A stretch of 6,649 nt of DNA from Deltaproteobacteria bacterium (GTDB lineage: Bacteria > Desulfobacterota > Binatia > Binatales > Binataceae). The stretch lies in NCBI GenBank assembly GCA_021780585.1, contig JAJXYM010000077.1, forward strand, positions 1 to 6,649, given 5' to 3'. Below, one piece after another: positions 1-6,093 of the stretch (the first letter of the stretch is position 1; each line of letters starts with the position of its first letter). The position numbers and the translations under genes were made by a program. Under the pieces are notes generated by a model, which worked only from the letters and a program-made list of their open reading frames with translations, did no database searches and was not told the origin of the DNA.

Positions 1-843
1 GCCACTGCCGGAACCGCTGCCCTGCCCGGCGCCGCCGCCGGAGCCGCTGCCCGCCGCGCTCATCGCGAGGCTGGTTCCCGTCTGATTTTTTCGGCGCTGC
101 TCCAGCTCACGCTTCATCGCCGCCATTTCGGCCAGCTTTTGCTCGGGCGGCAGGATCGGATTTTCGAGGTCGCGCGCCAGCGTGCGCATCGCCGCCGCCA
201 GCTCCTTGTCCGACGGCGCGGCCGCGCCGCTATCGAGCGCCTTCGCCGCGATTCGCAAACGATGAGCGGCCAGCTCCGCGGGCGTCGGAATTTTGAGGAA
301 GACGGTCATTGCGATCGCCAGCACGGCGATCGTTCCGAGCGCGGCGAGCGCGGTGCGTTTGGCGGGCGTCAACCAGTCGAACGGGAACTCGCGGCGCGGC
401 TCGAACAGATCGAGATAGGCGACCACCCGCCGCCACAGCATCGGAAAGAGCGGCGAACGGCGCGCCCGCGATTCGGCGCCCAGCGCCGGGTCGGCCAGCG
501 TCGCCAGCGTCAGGACCTCCTGATGGGCGTCGGCGCGGTCGTCGATACGGCGCGCGGTCGCGACGAAATCGTCGGCGTTGCGATAGGCGCGCCATCCCAG
601 GAGCGCCGCCACGATCAATTCGAACGCGACCGCCGCGAGCAACAGCTCGCAGACGCGCTCCTCGGCGCTTTCGGTCAGCAGATAGCCAAAGCGTTCCCAG
701 GTCGTCGCGCCGACCCATTCGATATTGATCGCCATGGCAAGCGTCAGCGCGATCGGCAGCGCCAGACAAAGCGCGGCCTCCAGCGCCGCCAGACGCGCGA
801 GGCGTCGCCGCGCAAGCCCGATCAACTCGACGGGATTTACCAC
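1..843 (-). CDS. Membrane protein with C-terminal helical and Gly/Ser region, DUF4175-like (3' end cut by window edge)
   Basis: An open frame of 281 codons reads leftwards from a GTG at 843 and leaves the window without a stop. The frame begins after the mltG TAA (877-879) and has no ATG until 765, inside the first membrane segment. Visible layout: hydrophobic helices at about 21-41, 66-84 and 164-184. A soluble stretch (85-163) between helices 2 and 3 contains a basic-acidic helix and an SPLFPMLWRR segment. After helix 3 comes an alanine-rich, charged, probably coiled region (187-255), then a Gly/Ser/Gln linker from about 263. Two helices, a cytoplasmic insert, a third helix and a long charged tail resemble DUF4175-type membrane proteins; this is recollection of the family pattern, not a search. 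It follows mltG by 33 bases on the same strand, so it is probably co-transcribed with ruvX and mltG. No good Shine-Dalgarno precedes GTG 843; TTG at 828 is an alternative start. Function unknown. Confidence 0.7.
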   Translation of the reverse strand, partial: MVNPVELIGLARRRLARLAALEAALCLALPIALTLAMAINIEWVGATTWERFGYLLTESAEERVCELLLAAVAFELIVAALLGWRAYRNADDFVATARRIDDRADAHQEVLTLATLADPALGAESRARRSPLFPMLWRRVVAYLDLFEPRREFPFDWLTPAKRTALAALGTIAVLAIAMTVFLKIPTPAELAAHRLRIAAKALDSGAAAPSDKELAAAMRTLARDLENPILPPEQKLAEMAAMKRELEQRRKNQTGTSLAMSAAGSGSGGGAGQGSGSGSG

Positions 844-876
844 CTGCCGGACCGATTCAGGACGCCAGCGCCCGTG

Positions 877-1896
877 TTAGCCGCTGCGCCCGCGACCTGG
901 CGCGTTGCTTCGTTTCACTTCCGCGATCGCTCGTTCATGCTCCGCAAAGGAGCGCGAAAAGATATGCGTGCCGTCATTGCGTGCAACAAAATACAGGTAA
1001 TCCGTATGCGCGGGATAGAGCGTCGCGTCAATCGATGACATCCCCGGATTGGCGATCGGCCCCGGCGGCAATCCCGCAATCGCGTAGGTGTTGAACGGGG
1101 ACGCCTGATGCACGGCGGCCAGCGCCGGCGCGACTTCGCCCCCCGGATTGTACTGCGCGGTGGGGTCCGACTGCAGCGGCATCCCCAGCCGCAGCCGATT
1201 ATAGAAGACGCTCGCGATAAGCGGTCGTTCGCCGGGCGCCTTGGCCTCTTTTTCCACGATTGAAGCGAGCGTCACCAGCTCGCGTTCGCTGAGTCCCAGC
1301 GCGAACATCCGCCGCGCCACGGCGGGCGTCAGATTCGCGAAAAACCGCGCAAGCATCGCCTCCAGTATAGCGTTGACACGGGCGTCCGGCGGAAATCGGT
1401 AGGTCGCCGGAAACAAGAATCCCTCCGCGCCCAGCGGCGTCAGCCCCGCCGCCTTGACCAGCGCGCCGCGGCGCGCCATCGCGTCGAATCGCCCGGCGCA
1501 GACCAGACCCGCCTGCGCCAGCCGTTCGCCAATCTGATGGACCGTCAGGCCCTCGGGAATCGTCACCGTGATCACGACGAAATCGCCATTCACCAGATGC
1601 GCCATGACGCGCGGCGCCGCCTCGCGGCCGTGAAAGGCGTAGGTTCCCGGCTGCAGCCGGTTGGCCCGCCCGGTCAGTTCGGCATAAACCACGAAGGCGA
1701 ACCGATTGCGCACCACGCCCGCGTCCGCCAGCCGGCGCGCCGCGACCGCCATCGAATCGCCCCGTTCGATCGTCACCATGCGGGGCGGATGGAACGGCCC
1801 GGTTGGCCTGAAGACCAAATAATCGATCGCGCTTACGGCGCCGGTCGCCGCAAGCGTCAGGACCAGCAGGCCGATCATGACCCCTCGCGCCATCAC
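877..1896 (-). CDS. mltG: Endolytic murein transglycosylase MltG (YceG family)
   Basis: MltG cleaves nascent peptidoglycan glycan strands inside the chain at the outer face of the inner membrane and is thought to set strand length by acting as a terminase. The 339-residue product is close to the 340 of E. coli MltG. One N-terminal membrane helix lies at about 6-26. A LysM-like subdomain follows (about 40-107, with ERGDSMAVAARRLADAGVV). The catalytic domain carries ASIVEKEA (211-218), the motif holding the family's catalytic glutamate, then VFYNRLRLGMPLQSDPTAQY (230-249), SPFNTYAIAGLPPGPIANPG (266-285) and YLYFVARNDGTHIFSRSFAEH (300-320). All signature blocks are intact, so it should be active. 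The start is GTG 1896 or the adjoining ATG 1893; only a weak TAGG precedes them, and ATG 1893 gives the better spacing. It lies 44 bases after the ruvX stop, a pairing common in bacteria, and probably shares its transcript. Confidence 0.96.
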   Translation of the reverse strand: MMARGVMIGLLVLTLAATGAVSAIDYLVFRPTGPFHPPRMVTIERGDSMAVAARRLADAGVVRNRFAFVVYAELTGRANRLQPGTYAFHGREAAPRVMAHLVNGDFVVITVTIPEGLTVHQIGERLAQAGLVCAGRFDAMARRGALVKAAGLTPLGAEGFLFPATYRFPPDARVNAILEAMLARFFANLTPAVARRMFALGLSERELVTLASIVEKEAKAPGERPLIASVFYNRLRLGMPLQSDPTAQYNPGGEVAPALAAVHQASPFNTYAIAGLPPGPIANPGMSSIDATLYPAHTDYLYFVARNDGTHIFSRSFAEHERAIAEVKRSNAPGRGRSG

Positions 1897-1940
1897 GGCC
1901 TAGTTTATCAGAACCGGCGCGGCGCCCGATCCGGTCTTTA

Positions 1941-2363
1941 TCATCCGCGGGCGCCGCGCCGCCCCTCGCGCCAGCGTTCCAGGATAATCGCGGCGGCCAG
2001 CGCGTCGATTCGTTCCTTGCGCCGACCGCGGCGGCCGGGCAATTCGCGCAGGCGCTCTTCCGCCTCGACGCTGCTCAGCCGTTCGTCGCAGGTCTCGACC
2101 GGCAGGCCCGAGAACTCCCGCAGCCGCGCGGCGAAATCCTCGGCCGCGCGCGCCGCCGGGCCGCGCGAGCCGTCCATATTGAGCGGCAGGCCGACCACGA
2201 TCAGACTGACGCCGCGGCCCTCCAGACAGCGCATCGTGGCCGCGAGGTCGGTACGCAGGCCGCGCCGTTCGATGGCGTCGAGCGGCAGCGCGCCGTGGTC
2301 GTCATCGTTGCTGATCGCGATTCCGATTCGGCGCTTACCGAGGTCGATAGCCGCGATCGCCAT
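1941..2363 (-). CDS. ruvX: RuvX/YqgF family pre-16S rRNA nuclease (putative Holliday junction resolvase)
   Basis: RuvX/YqgF proteins have an RNase H-like fold and act in maturation of the 16S rRNA 5' end; Holliday-junction cleavage has also been proposed. The product is 140 residues, the usual family length. Visible motifs: AIDLGKRRIGIAIS (5-18), with the first acidic metal ligand at Asp7; LIVVGLPLNMDGSRG (54-68); CDERLSSVEAEERL (92-105), with the second acidic cluster at Asp93/Glu94; and RIDALAAAIILERW (118-131), with Asp120 as the final acidic ligand. All catalytic positions are present. ATG at 2363 is preceded by GGGTGA six bases upstream, a good ribosome-binding site, which fixes the start. 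It is the first gene of the leftward cluster ruvX-mltG-membrane protein and ends in a TGATAA double stop. Confidence 0.96.
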   Translation of the reverse strand: MAIAAIDLGKRRIGIAISNDDDHGALPLDAIERRGLRTDLAATMRCLEGRGVSLIVVGLPLNMDGSRGPAARAAEDFAARLREFSGLPVETCDERLSSVEAEERLRELPGRRGRRKERIDALAAAIILERWREGRRGARG

Positions 2364-2483
2364 ATATCACCCAAACTAATAAGCCGTTGCCTTTCGTTGC
2401 GTCCAAAACCCCGCGAATTTATTGTGGAAAACCGGACTCGACGGGGTTGATTAAGCCTCTTTCGTAGCATAATCTCGGGCGCG
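2364..2483. promoter_or_regulatory. Divergent promoter region between ruvX and the M23 peptidase gene
   Basis: These 120 bases separate two divergent genes and are visibly more AT-rich than the flanking coding sequence. Rightward, TTGATT (2447-2452) and CATAAT (2468-2473, five of six matches to TATAAT) are separated by only 15 bases and would place the transcription start three or four bases before the peptidase ATG. Leftward, the best pair on the minus strand is TTGGAC (2406-2401) and TTATTA (2382-2377) with an 18-base spacer, which is weak. The divergent layout makes a promoter region near certain; the exact hexamers are tentative. Confidence 0.45.
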
Positions 2484-3932
2484 ATGCTTTGGGGGATCCA
2501 GCGTCACTCGTGGCCCCGGGTCGTCACCGCCCTCGCGGTCGCGTTGATTGTCACGATTGCTTCCGTCAGGTTGTTTATGGCGGGTGCGCCGCGTGGCAAC
2601 GACGCCGCTTTGGCCGCCAGCCGCCTGCTGACTCAATCCGCCGGGGAAATTGACCCCGATTACGCTCAGGAACCAGTTGTCGTTCGGCCCGCGCCCGATC
2701 CGATCGTGATTACGCTCACGGTCGACCGCAACGCGTCGATCACGTCCTATCTGGAAGAGGCCGGAATGGGACCGGCGGAAGCCGACCGCTGGGCCGCCAG
2801 CTTTGCCAGCGTCGCTTATAGCCGATCCCTGAGCCGCGGCCATGCCCTGACGCTCTACAAAGACCCCGAAGACGGCAGCCTGCGCGGCCTCAAGTATAAT
2901 TTCGACGATCGGATCGCGTTTCACGAACGGAGCTATGGCGACGGCGTGATTCGCATGTCGCAGGAGCTGATCACCTACGTCATCCGGCCGGTGGCGGTGT
3001 CCTTCAAACTGAGCGGGGACTTCAATCGCGACGCCGCCCGCCACGACCTGCCGCGACCGATCGTGGCGACGCTGCGCAACGCCTTCGACGATCGGCATCC
3101 GCTGAATCGATTGCCGCGCGGATCGGACGTGAAGCTGATCTATCAGGAACGGGTCAGCCGCGACGGCACGGACCGCGAGGTCACCGGGCTGGAGGCGGCG
3201 CAAATCCATTTCGGCGACAAGACGCTCAGCGCCTTCGCCTTCCGCGACGCCAACGGCGAGGCCCATCTGTACGACGCCGACGGCGAAGCGCTGGAGCCGG
3301 AATCGCTGCGCTTTCCCTGCAAATTCAATTATATTTCCTCCGGCTTCACCTTCCATCGCTACCATCCGATCCTGCACGAGTACCGGCCCCACGTCGGCGT
3401 CGACCTGGCGACACATTACGGCACGCCCGTGATGGCGGTCGCGGACGGCAGCGTCGAGCAGGCGGGATGGTGCGGGGAGTTGGGCCGCTGCGTCCGGATC
3501 GACCATCACGACGGCCTGGTCAGCATCTACGGCCATCTGTCGGCGATCGCGCCAGACCTGCGGCGGGGTGAGTCGGTGCGCGTGGGCGAGATGATCGGCC
3601 GGGTTGGTTCGAGCGGACTGTCGACCGGACCGCATCTCCATTTCGCGATCGAAAAGGACGGCCGCTACGTCAATCCGCTGACCGCGAGCCTGGGCGTGCA
3701 TAACCACGTATCGCCGCGGATGCGCGCGATGTTCGATCGCTTCAAGCGCGACTATCTGGCCGCGCTCGACCATGTACCGTCGTTCGGCGGCCACTTCAAT
3801 GTTGGCCACGACGGTTCGACCGCCTTCGCCCGGGGCGGCGCGGGCGCGACCCGTCCGGTCGCGGATTCCGGCGGGAACGCCGCGCACGCCGGTCCGATTC
3901 GCACGGTCGCCGCCGGTTCCCTCACCCGCTGA
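2484..3932 (+). CDS. Membrane-anchored M23 family murein endopeptidase (MepM-like)
   Basis: M23 (LytM-type) peptidases are zinc metalloenzymes that cut peptidoglycan peptide cross-links in the periplasm. The product has 482 residues. A single N-terminal membrane helix (about 12-33) anchors it. Residues 74-270 form a LysM/OapA-like plus Csd3-like N-terminal half, as in MepM and NMB0315, with TLTVDRNASITSYLEEAGM and a later HLYDADGEAL. The M23 domain spans about 278-400: ISSGFTFHRYHPI leads to HVGVDL (zinc ligands His303 and Asp307), then SIYGHLS (His351) and GPHLHFAI (His384 and zinc ligand His386). All catalytic residues are present. Residues 437-482 are a Gly/Ala/Ser/Thr-rich low-complexity tail of no obvious function. 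ATG 2484 is the only reasonable start, yet has no Shine-Dalgarno. It is divergent from ruvX-mltG and convergent with vapC, with 66 bases between their ends. Confidence 0.95.
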   Translation: MLWGIQRHSWPRVVTALAVALIVTIASVRLFMAGAPRGNDAALAASRLLTQSAGEIDPDYAQEPVVVRPAPDPIVITLTVDRNASITSYLEEAGMGPAEADRWAASFASVAYSRSLSRGHALTLYKDPEDGSLRGLKYNFDDRIAFHERSYGDGVIRMSQELITYVIRPVAVSFKLSGDFNRDAARHDLPRPIVATLRNAFDDRHPLNRLPRGSDVKLIYQERVSRDGTDREVTGLEAAQIHFGDKTLSAFAFRDANGEAHLYDADGEALEPESLRFPCKFNYISSGFTFHRYHPILHEYRPHVGVDLATHYGTPVMAVADGSVEQAGWCGELGRCVRIDHHDGLVSIYGHLSAIAPDLRRGESVRVGEMIGRVGSSGLSTGPHLHFAIEKDGRYVNPLTASLGVHNHVSPRMRAMFDRFKRDYLAALDHVPSFGGHFNVGHDGSTAFARGGAGATRPVADSGGNAAHAGPIRTVAAGSLTR

Positions 3933-3998
3933 TCCGACCGTCTCCCGACCACCGGCTTTTCGCTTTCGCCCCCCCGGTCTGGACGAAGCGGCCGCGGC

Positions 3999-4412
3999 TC
4001 ATGCGAGCCGGACGCGGGCCGCCCGCGCGGCGGCGCGCAACGGTTCGTCCACGGTCGCCAGCGCCAGCGACTCGCGCATCGCGAGCTCCAGGTAGCTGGC
4101 GTCGTATACTGAAAGGCGATAACGCCGCGCGATTTCAAAGACTTCCCGAACGGCTCGATCGACGCCATTATGCGCCGTCCGGATCGGGAGTTCGCTCGTC
4201 GCCGCGAGAAAGGCGGCGCTCTGCGCCGGGGTAATCAGTTTGCGCCGTTCGGCGACCACCAGAACGTTTCCGATCTCGAACGGCCAGATCGCCGGGGCGC
4301 GCGCCTGTTGGCCGCCCGCAAGACGATCGAGAATGGAATCGGTATAGGCCGTGGCCTGATCCTCGAACAACCAGCACATAGCCACCGACGCATCCAGCAC
4401 CAGATCGCTCAA
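3999..4412 (-). CDS. vapC: PIN-domain toxin VapC
   Basis: VapC toxins are PIN-domain ribonucleases that block translation by cutting tRNA or rRNA when not bound by their antitoxin. The 137-residue product shows the four conserved acidic residues: Asp7 (LVLDASVAMCW), Glu46 (WPFEIGNVL), Asp104 (LSVYDASYLELA) and Asp122 (LATVDEPLRAAA), so the metal site looks intact. The start is a TTG whose first base precedes the TGA stop of vapB, giving a 4-base TTGA overlap. GGAGG (4424-4420) lies seven bases upstream inside vapB, which settles the start and implies translational coupling. The RNA target cannot be told from sequence. The gene ends 66 bases from the convergent M23 peptidase gene. Confidence 0.93.
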   Translation of the reverse strand: MSDLVLDASVAMCWLFEDQATAYTDSILDRLAGGQQARAPAIWPFEIGNVLVVAERRKLITPAQSAAFLAATSELPIRTAHNGVDRAVREVFEIARRYRLSVYDASYLELAMRESLALATVDEPLRAAARAARVRLA

Positions 4413-4660
4413 AGCCGTCCCTCCGCGATCAGACTGCGCAAGGACCCGCCTTTGAGCGTGAGTCCTTGACGCAGCCGGCGGAGGCTGGCGGCGGCCTGCC
4501 GGGGGTCGCGCTCGCGCCGCTCCGCCGGCGGAATCAATCGGGCCACGGCAATGCCGCGTTTGGTAATAGTGATCTCCTCGCCCCGCTCGACCCTCGCAAT
4601 CAACTGCGACAAGTGGGTTTTCGCGTCGAAGAGGCCGACTTCCTTCGCGTTGCGCTTCAT
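4409..4660 (-). CDS. vapB: Phd/YefM-type antitoxin (VapB)
   Basis: This is the antitoxin partner of the adjoining PIN toxin: a short DNA-binding protein that neutralises VapC and normally represses its own operon. The 83-residue product has the Phd/YefM signature VGLFDAKTHLSQLIARVERG (8-27), then EEITITKRGIAVARLIPP (28-45). A basic, probably disordered C-terminal part (46-83) is where such antitoxins usually wrap around the toxin. The fold type is Phd/YefM rather than AbrB, a common partner for PIN toxins. ATG 4660 begins the conserved domain at a sensible distance, although the upstream Shine-Dalgarno is weak. An inverted repeat at 4686-4700, 26 bases upstream, is the obvious candidate operator. 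Confidence 0.92.
   Translation of the reverse strand: MKRNAKEVGLFDAKTHLSQLIARVERGEEITITKRGIAVARLIPPAERRERDPRQAAASLRRLRQGLTLKGGSLRSLIAEGRL
4420..4424 (-). promoter_or_regulatory. Shine-Dalgarno of vapC inside the vapB 3' end
   Basis: GGAGG on the minus strand, seven bases before the TTG start of vapC. It lies within the last codons of vapB and supports TTG 4412 as the true toxin start. Confidence 0.8.
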
Positions 4661-4685
4661 ATCAAACCAGGATCGAACTAGTTGA

Positions 4686-4700
4686 TTGACTTGTAGTCAA
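4686..4700. promoter_or_regulatory. Inverted repeat, candidate vapBC operator overlapping a -35 element
   Basis: TTGACT-TGT-AGTCAA is a perfect 6-base inverted repeat with a 3-base centre. It starts 26 bases before the vapB start codon. On the minus strand the TTGACT half (4700-4695) matches a -35 hexamer in five of six positions; the -10 at 17-base spacing (TTCGAT, 4677-4672) is poor. Phd/YefM-type antitoxins repress their own promoter through short palindromes, so position and symmetry fit an autoregulatory operator. Binding is inferred. Confidence 0.5.
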
Positions 4701-4743
4701 GCCGCGCTGGATCGACCGGCCACGCTCGGACCGTGCGCGAGCG

Positions 4744-4878
4744 GCATTACCCGACGACCGGCGGGAAGCGCGCGCGCCGCACGAAGGCCAAACCAACAAA
4801 TCGAGCCGCATTACCCGACGACCGGCGGGAAGCGCGCGCCCGCCGCGCCGCGCGAAGGCCAAACCAACAAATCGAGCC
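4744..4878. repeat. Two imperfect tandem direct repeats (64 and 71 bases)
   Basis: Copy 1 is 4744-4807 and copy 2 is 4808-4878. They share an identical 32-base left block (4744-4775 and 4808-4839, beginning GCATTACCCGACGACCGGCG) and an identical 26-base right block (4782-4807 and 4853-4878, ending AACCAACAAATCGAGCC). Only the centre differs: GCCGCA in copy 1 against a 13-base GC-rich segment in copy 2. Each copy can form a hairpin: CGGCG/CGCCG (4759-4763 with 4775-4779) in copy 1, and CGGCGGG/CCCGCCG (4823-4829 with 4839-4845) in copy 2. The centre differs while the flanks are identical. Function unknown. Confidence 0.93.
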
Positions 4879-4942
4879 GATCCGACTCCGGATTTCCGCT
4901 CGATCGATCGCGCACTTAAAAGAAGCTTTAACATCTAATTGC

Positions 4943-4976
4943 TTGACGTTGGTCGATCCAGACGCTATTGGATAAA
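4943..4976 (+). promoter_or_regulatory. Candidate promoter of the secreted-protein gene
   Basis: TTGACG (4943-4948) matches the -35 consensus in five of six positions. At 17-base spacing lies TATTGG (4966-4971), a poor -10; GATAAA (4971-4976) matches better but is 22 bases away. The -35 is the more convincing half. The 11-base motif GGTCGATCCAG (4951-4961) sits in the spacer. Confidence 0.4.
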
Positions 4977-4986
4977 CATCTCTTTT

Positions 4987-4993
4987 GAGGGGG
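4987..4993 (+). promoter_or_regulatory. Strong ribosome-binding site selecting ATG 5001
   Basis: GAGGGGG lies seven bases before ATG 5001. The in-frame GTG at 4998 would be only four bases away, so ATG 5001 is preferred as the start. Confidence 0.7.
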
Positions 4994-5000
4994 TGCAGTG

Positions 5001-5879
5001 ATGGATCGAGTAAGAATGTCGAAAGCTTCGTGGACCGCGATGGCGCTCGGGATTGCCTTTTGGGTGGGCTCGAGCGCTCCGCTGCATGCGGCGCCGGTCG
5101 GATTGGGCGCGGCCGCGGACTTCGGTCTGCTGGTCGACGCGGGCGATCTCTCGATGGGAGATCATTCGATCGTGCGCGGCACGGTCGGCGTGTGGCATGG
5201 CGACAGCGAACTGGGTTACCAGTGCTATGTCACCAGAGATCTCGCCGATACGAACATCACGCCGGCGTCGGTGACGCTGGGCGAGTCGACTCACGTCGTC
5301 GGGCAGTGCTCGACCAGCGCCGGCGGCACGATTACGTTGGATACGGGCGCGACTTGCGGATCGCAGGATACCACCGGCGGCGCCGCGCGAATCGCGGATC
5401 TCAACCAGGCGGTGCTTGACGAGGAAGCGTTCGAAACAGTGGTGGCCGGACTGCCGACGACGCAGACTCTTCCGGCGATCAACCTCGGCTTCAGCCAGAC
5501 GATGAAGGTCTTCGACGCGGTGCATGGCGGCGTCAACGTCATCCATGTTCCTTCGGTGACCCTTGGGAACTTCGCCGTGCTCTATATTTCCGGCGGAGTG
5601 GAGGACCAACTGGTCTTCGTCATCGATGGTCCGCTGAGCATCGGCAAGCGCGCGAAAATCGTGCTGATCGGCGGGTTGCTGAAGCAGAACACGTTTATCG
5701 ACGCGCAATCGCTGACGATAGCCGACGACTACTCGAGTATGCAGGGCACAGTGCATGTCGAGGGCGGCTGCCCACTCGGCGAGGAAGTGACGATCAACGG
5801 CGGTCTGATCTGCGACGGCACGGTCACGACCGGCAAGTTCCTGCGGCTGAACGCGGTGGCAAATCAGTTGGCTTTCTGA
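5001..5879 (+). CDS. Exported beta-rich protein, choice-of-anchor-A / DUF3494-like, function unknown
   Basis: The product has 292 residues from ATG 5001 (293 if GTG 4998 is used). A classical signal peptide is visible: MDRVRMSK, a hydrophobic core to about 24, and a probable cut after SSAPLHA (residue 30). The mature part opens with VGLGAAADFGLLVDAGDLSM, similar to the start of choice-of-anchor-A and DUF3494 (ice-binding-like) domains. One likely helix (128-150, ending VVAGLP) is followed by short Gly/Asn-rich beta strands (LGNFAVLYISGG, VFVIDGPLSIGKRAKIVLIGG, MQGTVHVEGG, VTINGGLICDGTV) that look like beta-helix rungs. Five cysteines (75, 103, 119, 257, 271) could form disulphides outside the cytoplasm. 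There is no LPXTG or PEP-CTERM-type tail, so it is probably released or surface-bound in another way. The family resemblance is from memory of the pattern; ice binding, adhesion or a matrix role are all unproven. It is divergent from vapBC and followed by two hairpins. Confidence 0.85.
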   Translation: MDRVRMSKASWTAMALGIAFWVGSSAPLHAAPVGLGAAADFGLLVDAGDLSMGDHSIVRGTVGVWHGDSELGYQCYVTRDLADTNITPASVTLGESTHVVGQCSTSAGGTITLDTGATCGSQDTTGGAARIADLNQAVLDEEAFETVVAGLPTTQTLPAINLGFSQTMKVFDAVHGGVNVIHVPSVTLGNFAVLYISGGVEDQLVFVIDGPLSIGKRAKIVLIGGLLKQNTFIDAQSLTIADDYSSMQGTVHVEGGCPLGEEVTINGGLICDGTVTTGKFLRLNAVANQLAF

Positions 5880-5900
5880 CCTTTGCCGTACTGGCATTCG

Positions 5901-5936
5901 GTCCCGGCGGTGAGACGCGCCGCTCTCCGCCGGGAC
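5901..5936. terminator. Strong GC-rich hairpin after the secreted-protein gene
   Basis: GTCCCGGCGG (5901-5910) and CCGCCGGGAC (5927-5936) form a perfect 10-base stem. Beyond a T-T mismatch, GAG (5912-5914) pairs with CTC (5923-5925), leaving an 8-base loop. It begins 21 bases after the stop codon. No T-run follows, so it may protect the mRNA 3' end or pause transcription rather than terminate alone. Confidence 0.5.
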
Positions 5937-5972
5937 GCGCGGCGCGGGCGCGGCCGAGGCGAAAAATGAACG

Positions 5973-6000
5973 AGAGCCGGTCCTTAATCGGACCGGCTCT
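5973..6000. terminator. Bidirectional intrinsic-type terminator hairpin
   Basis: AGAGCCGGTCC (5973-5983) and GGACCGGCTCT (5990-6000) form a perfect 11-base stem with the 6-base loop TTAATC. TCTGTT follows on the plus strand. On the minus strand the stem is followed within a few bases by ATTTTT (complement of AAAAAT at 5963-5968), so it could stop transcription from either side. Placed 93 bases after the secreted-protein gene, it would end that transcript. Confidence 0.7.
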
Positions 6001-6093
6001 TCTGTTAGCGAAGTCCCGGGGCGTCCGCGCTATGGCGCGGCGGATCGATCTCTCGTTGACGGCGCGCCCGCGCGGCGGAGTCTCGGCCTTCAT

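Larger units (their letters stand above)
4661..5000. other. 340-base divergent intergenic region between vapB and the secreted-protein gene
   Basis: No convincing gene lies here. Next to vapB there is an 8-base palindrome AACTAGTT (4676-4683) and a 6-3-6 inverted repeat (4686-4700). The middle carries two imperfect direct repeats (4744-4878). From about 4910 the composition turns AT-richer and contains the promoter elements and a strong ribosome-binding site for the rightward gene. The 11-base sequence CTGGATCGACC (4707-4717) recurs in inverted orientation as GGTCGATCCAG (4951-4961), flanking the direct repeats. A minus-strand frame through the repeats (4662-4934) is rejected as a gene because it has no recognisable features. 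Confidence 0.75.

Noticed and set aside
139..1038. A 299-codon plus-strand frame
   Set aside because: Its product is Arg/Gln-rich with no domain, and it overlaps the minus-strand membrane protein, which has coherent hydrophobic helices, and the end of mltG.
2451..3887. A 478-codon open frame on the minus strand, antisense to the M23 peptidase gene
   Set aside because: The plus-strand frame has full M23 motifs and a membrane anchor. The antisense product is a low-complexity Arg/Ala/His/Val mixture with no motif, typical of antisense frames in GC-rich genes.
3933..3998. Terminator between the convergent peptidase and vapC genes
   Set aside because: Only a 5-base ACCGG/CCGGT stem with an 18-base loop can be drawn, too weak to call.
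4782..4807. Tandem cyclic-di-GMP riboswitch, because of the repeated GGCCAAACC
   Set aside because: The conserved core segments and tetraloop-receptor arrangement of that class are not present in either copy.
4744..4878. CRISPR array
   Set aside because: There are only two adjacent units with no unique spacer between constant repeats; the variable part is a short GC tract of 6 or 13 bases.
4662..4934. Minus-strand 90-codon frame across the direct repeats
   Set aside because: It has no recognisable domain, its middle is just the repeat translated twice in different frames, and it would overlap the vapB promoter.
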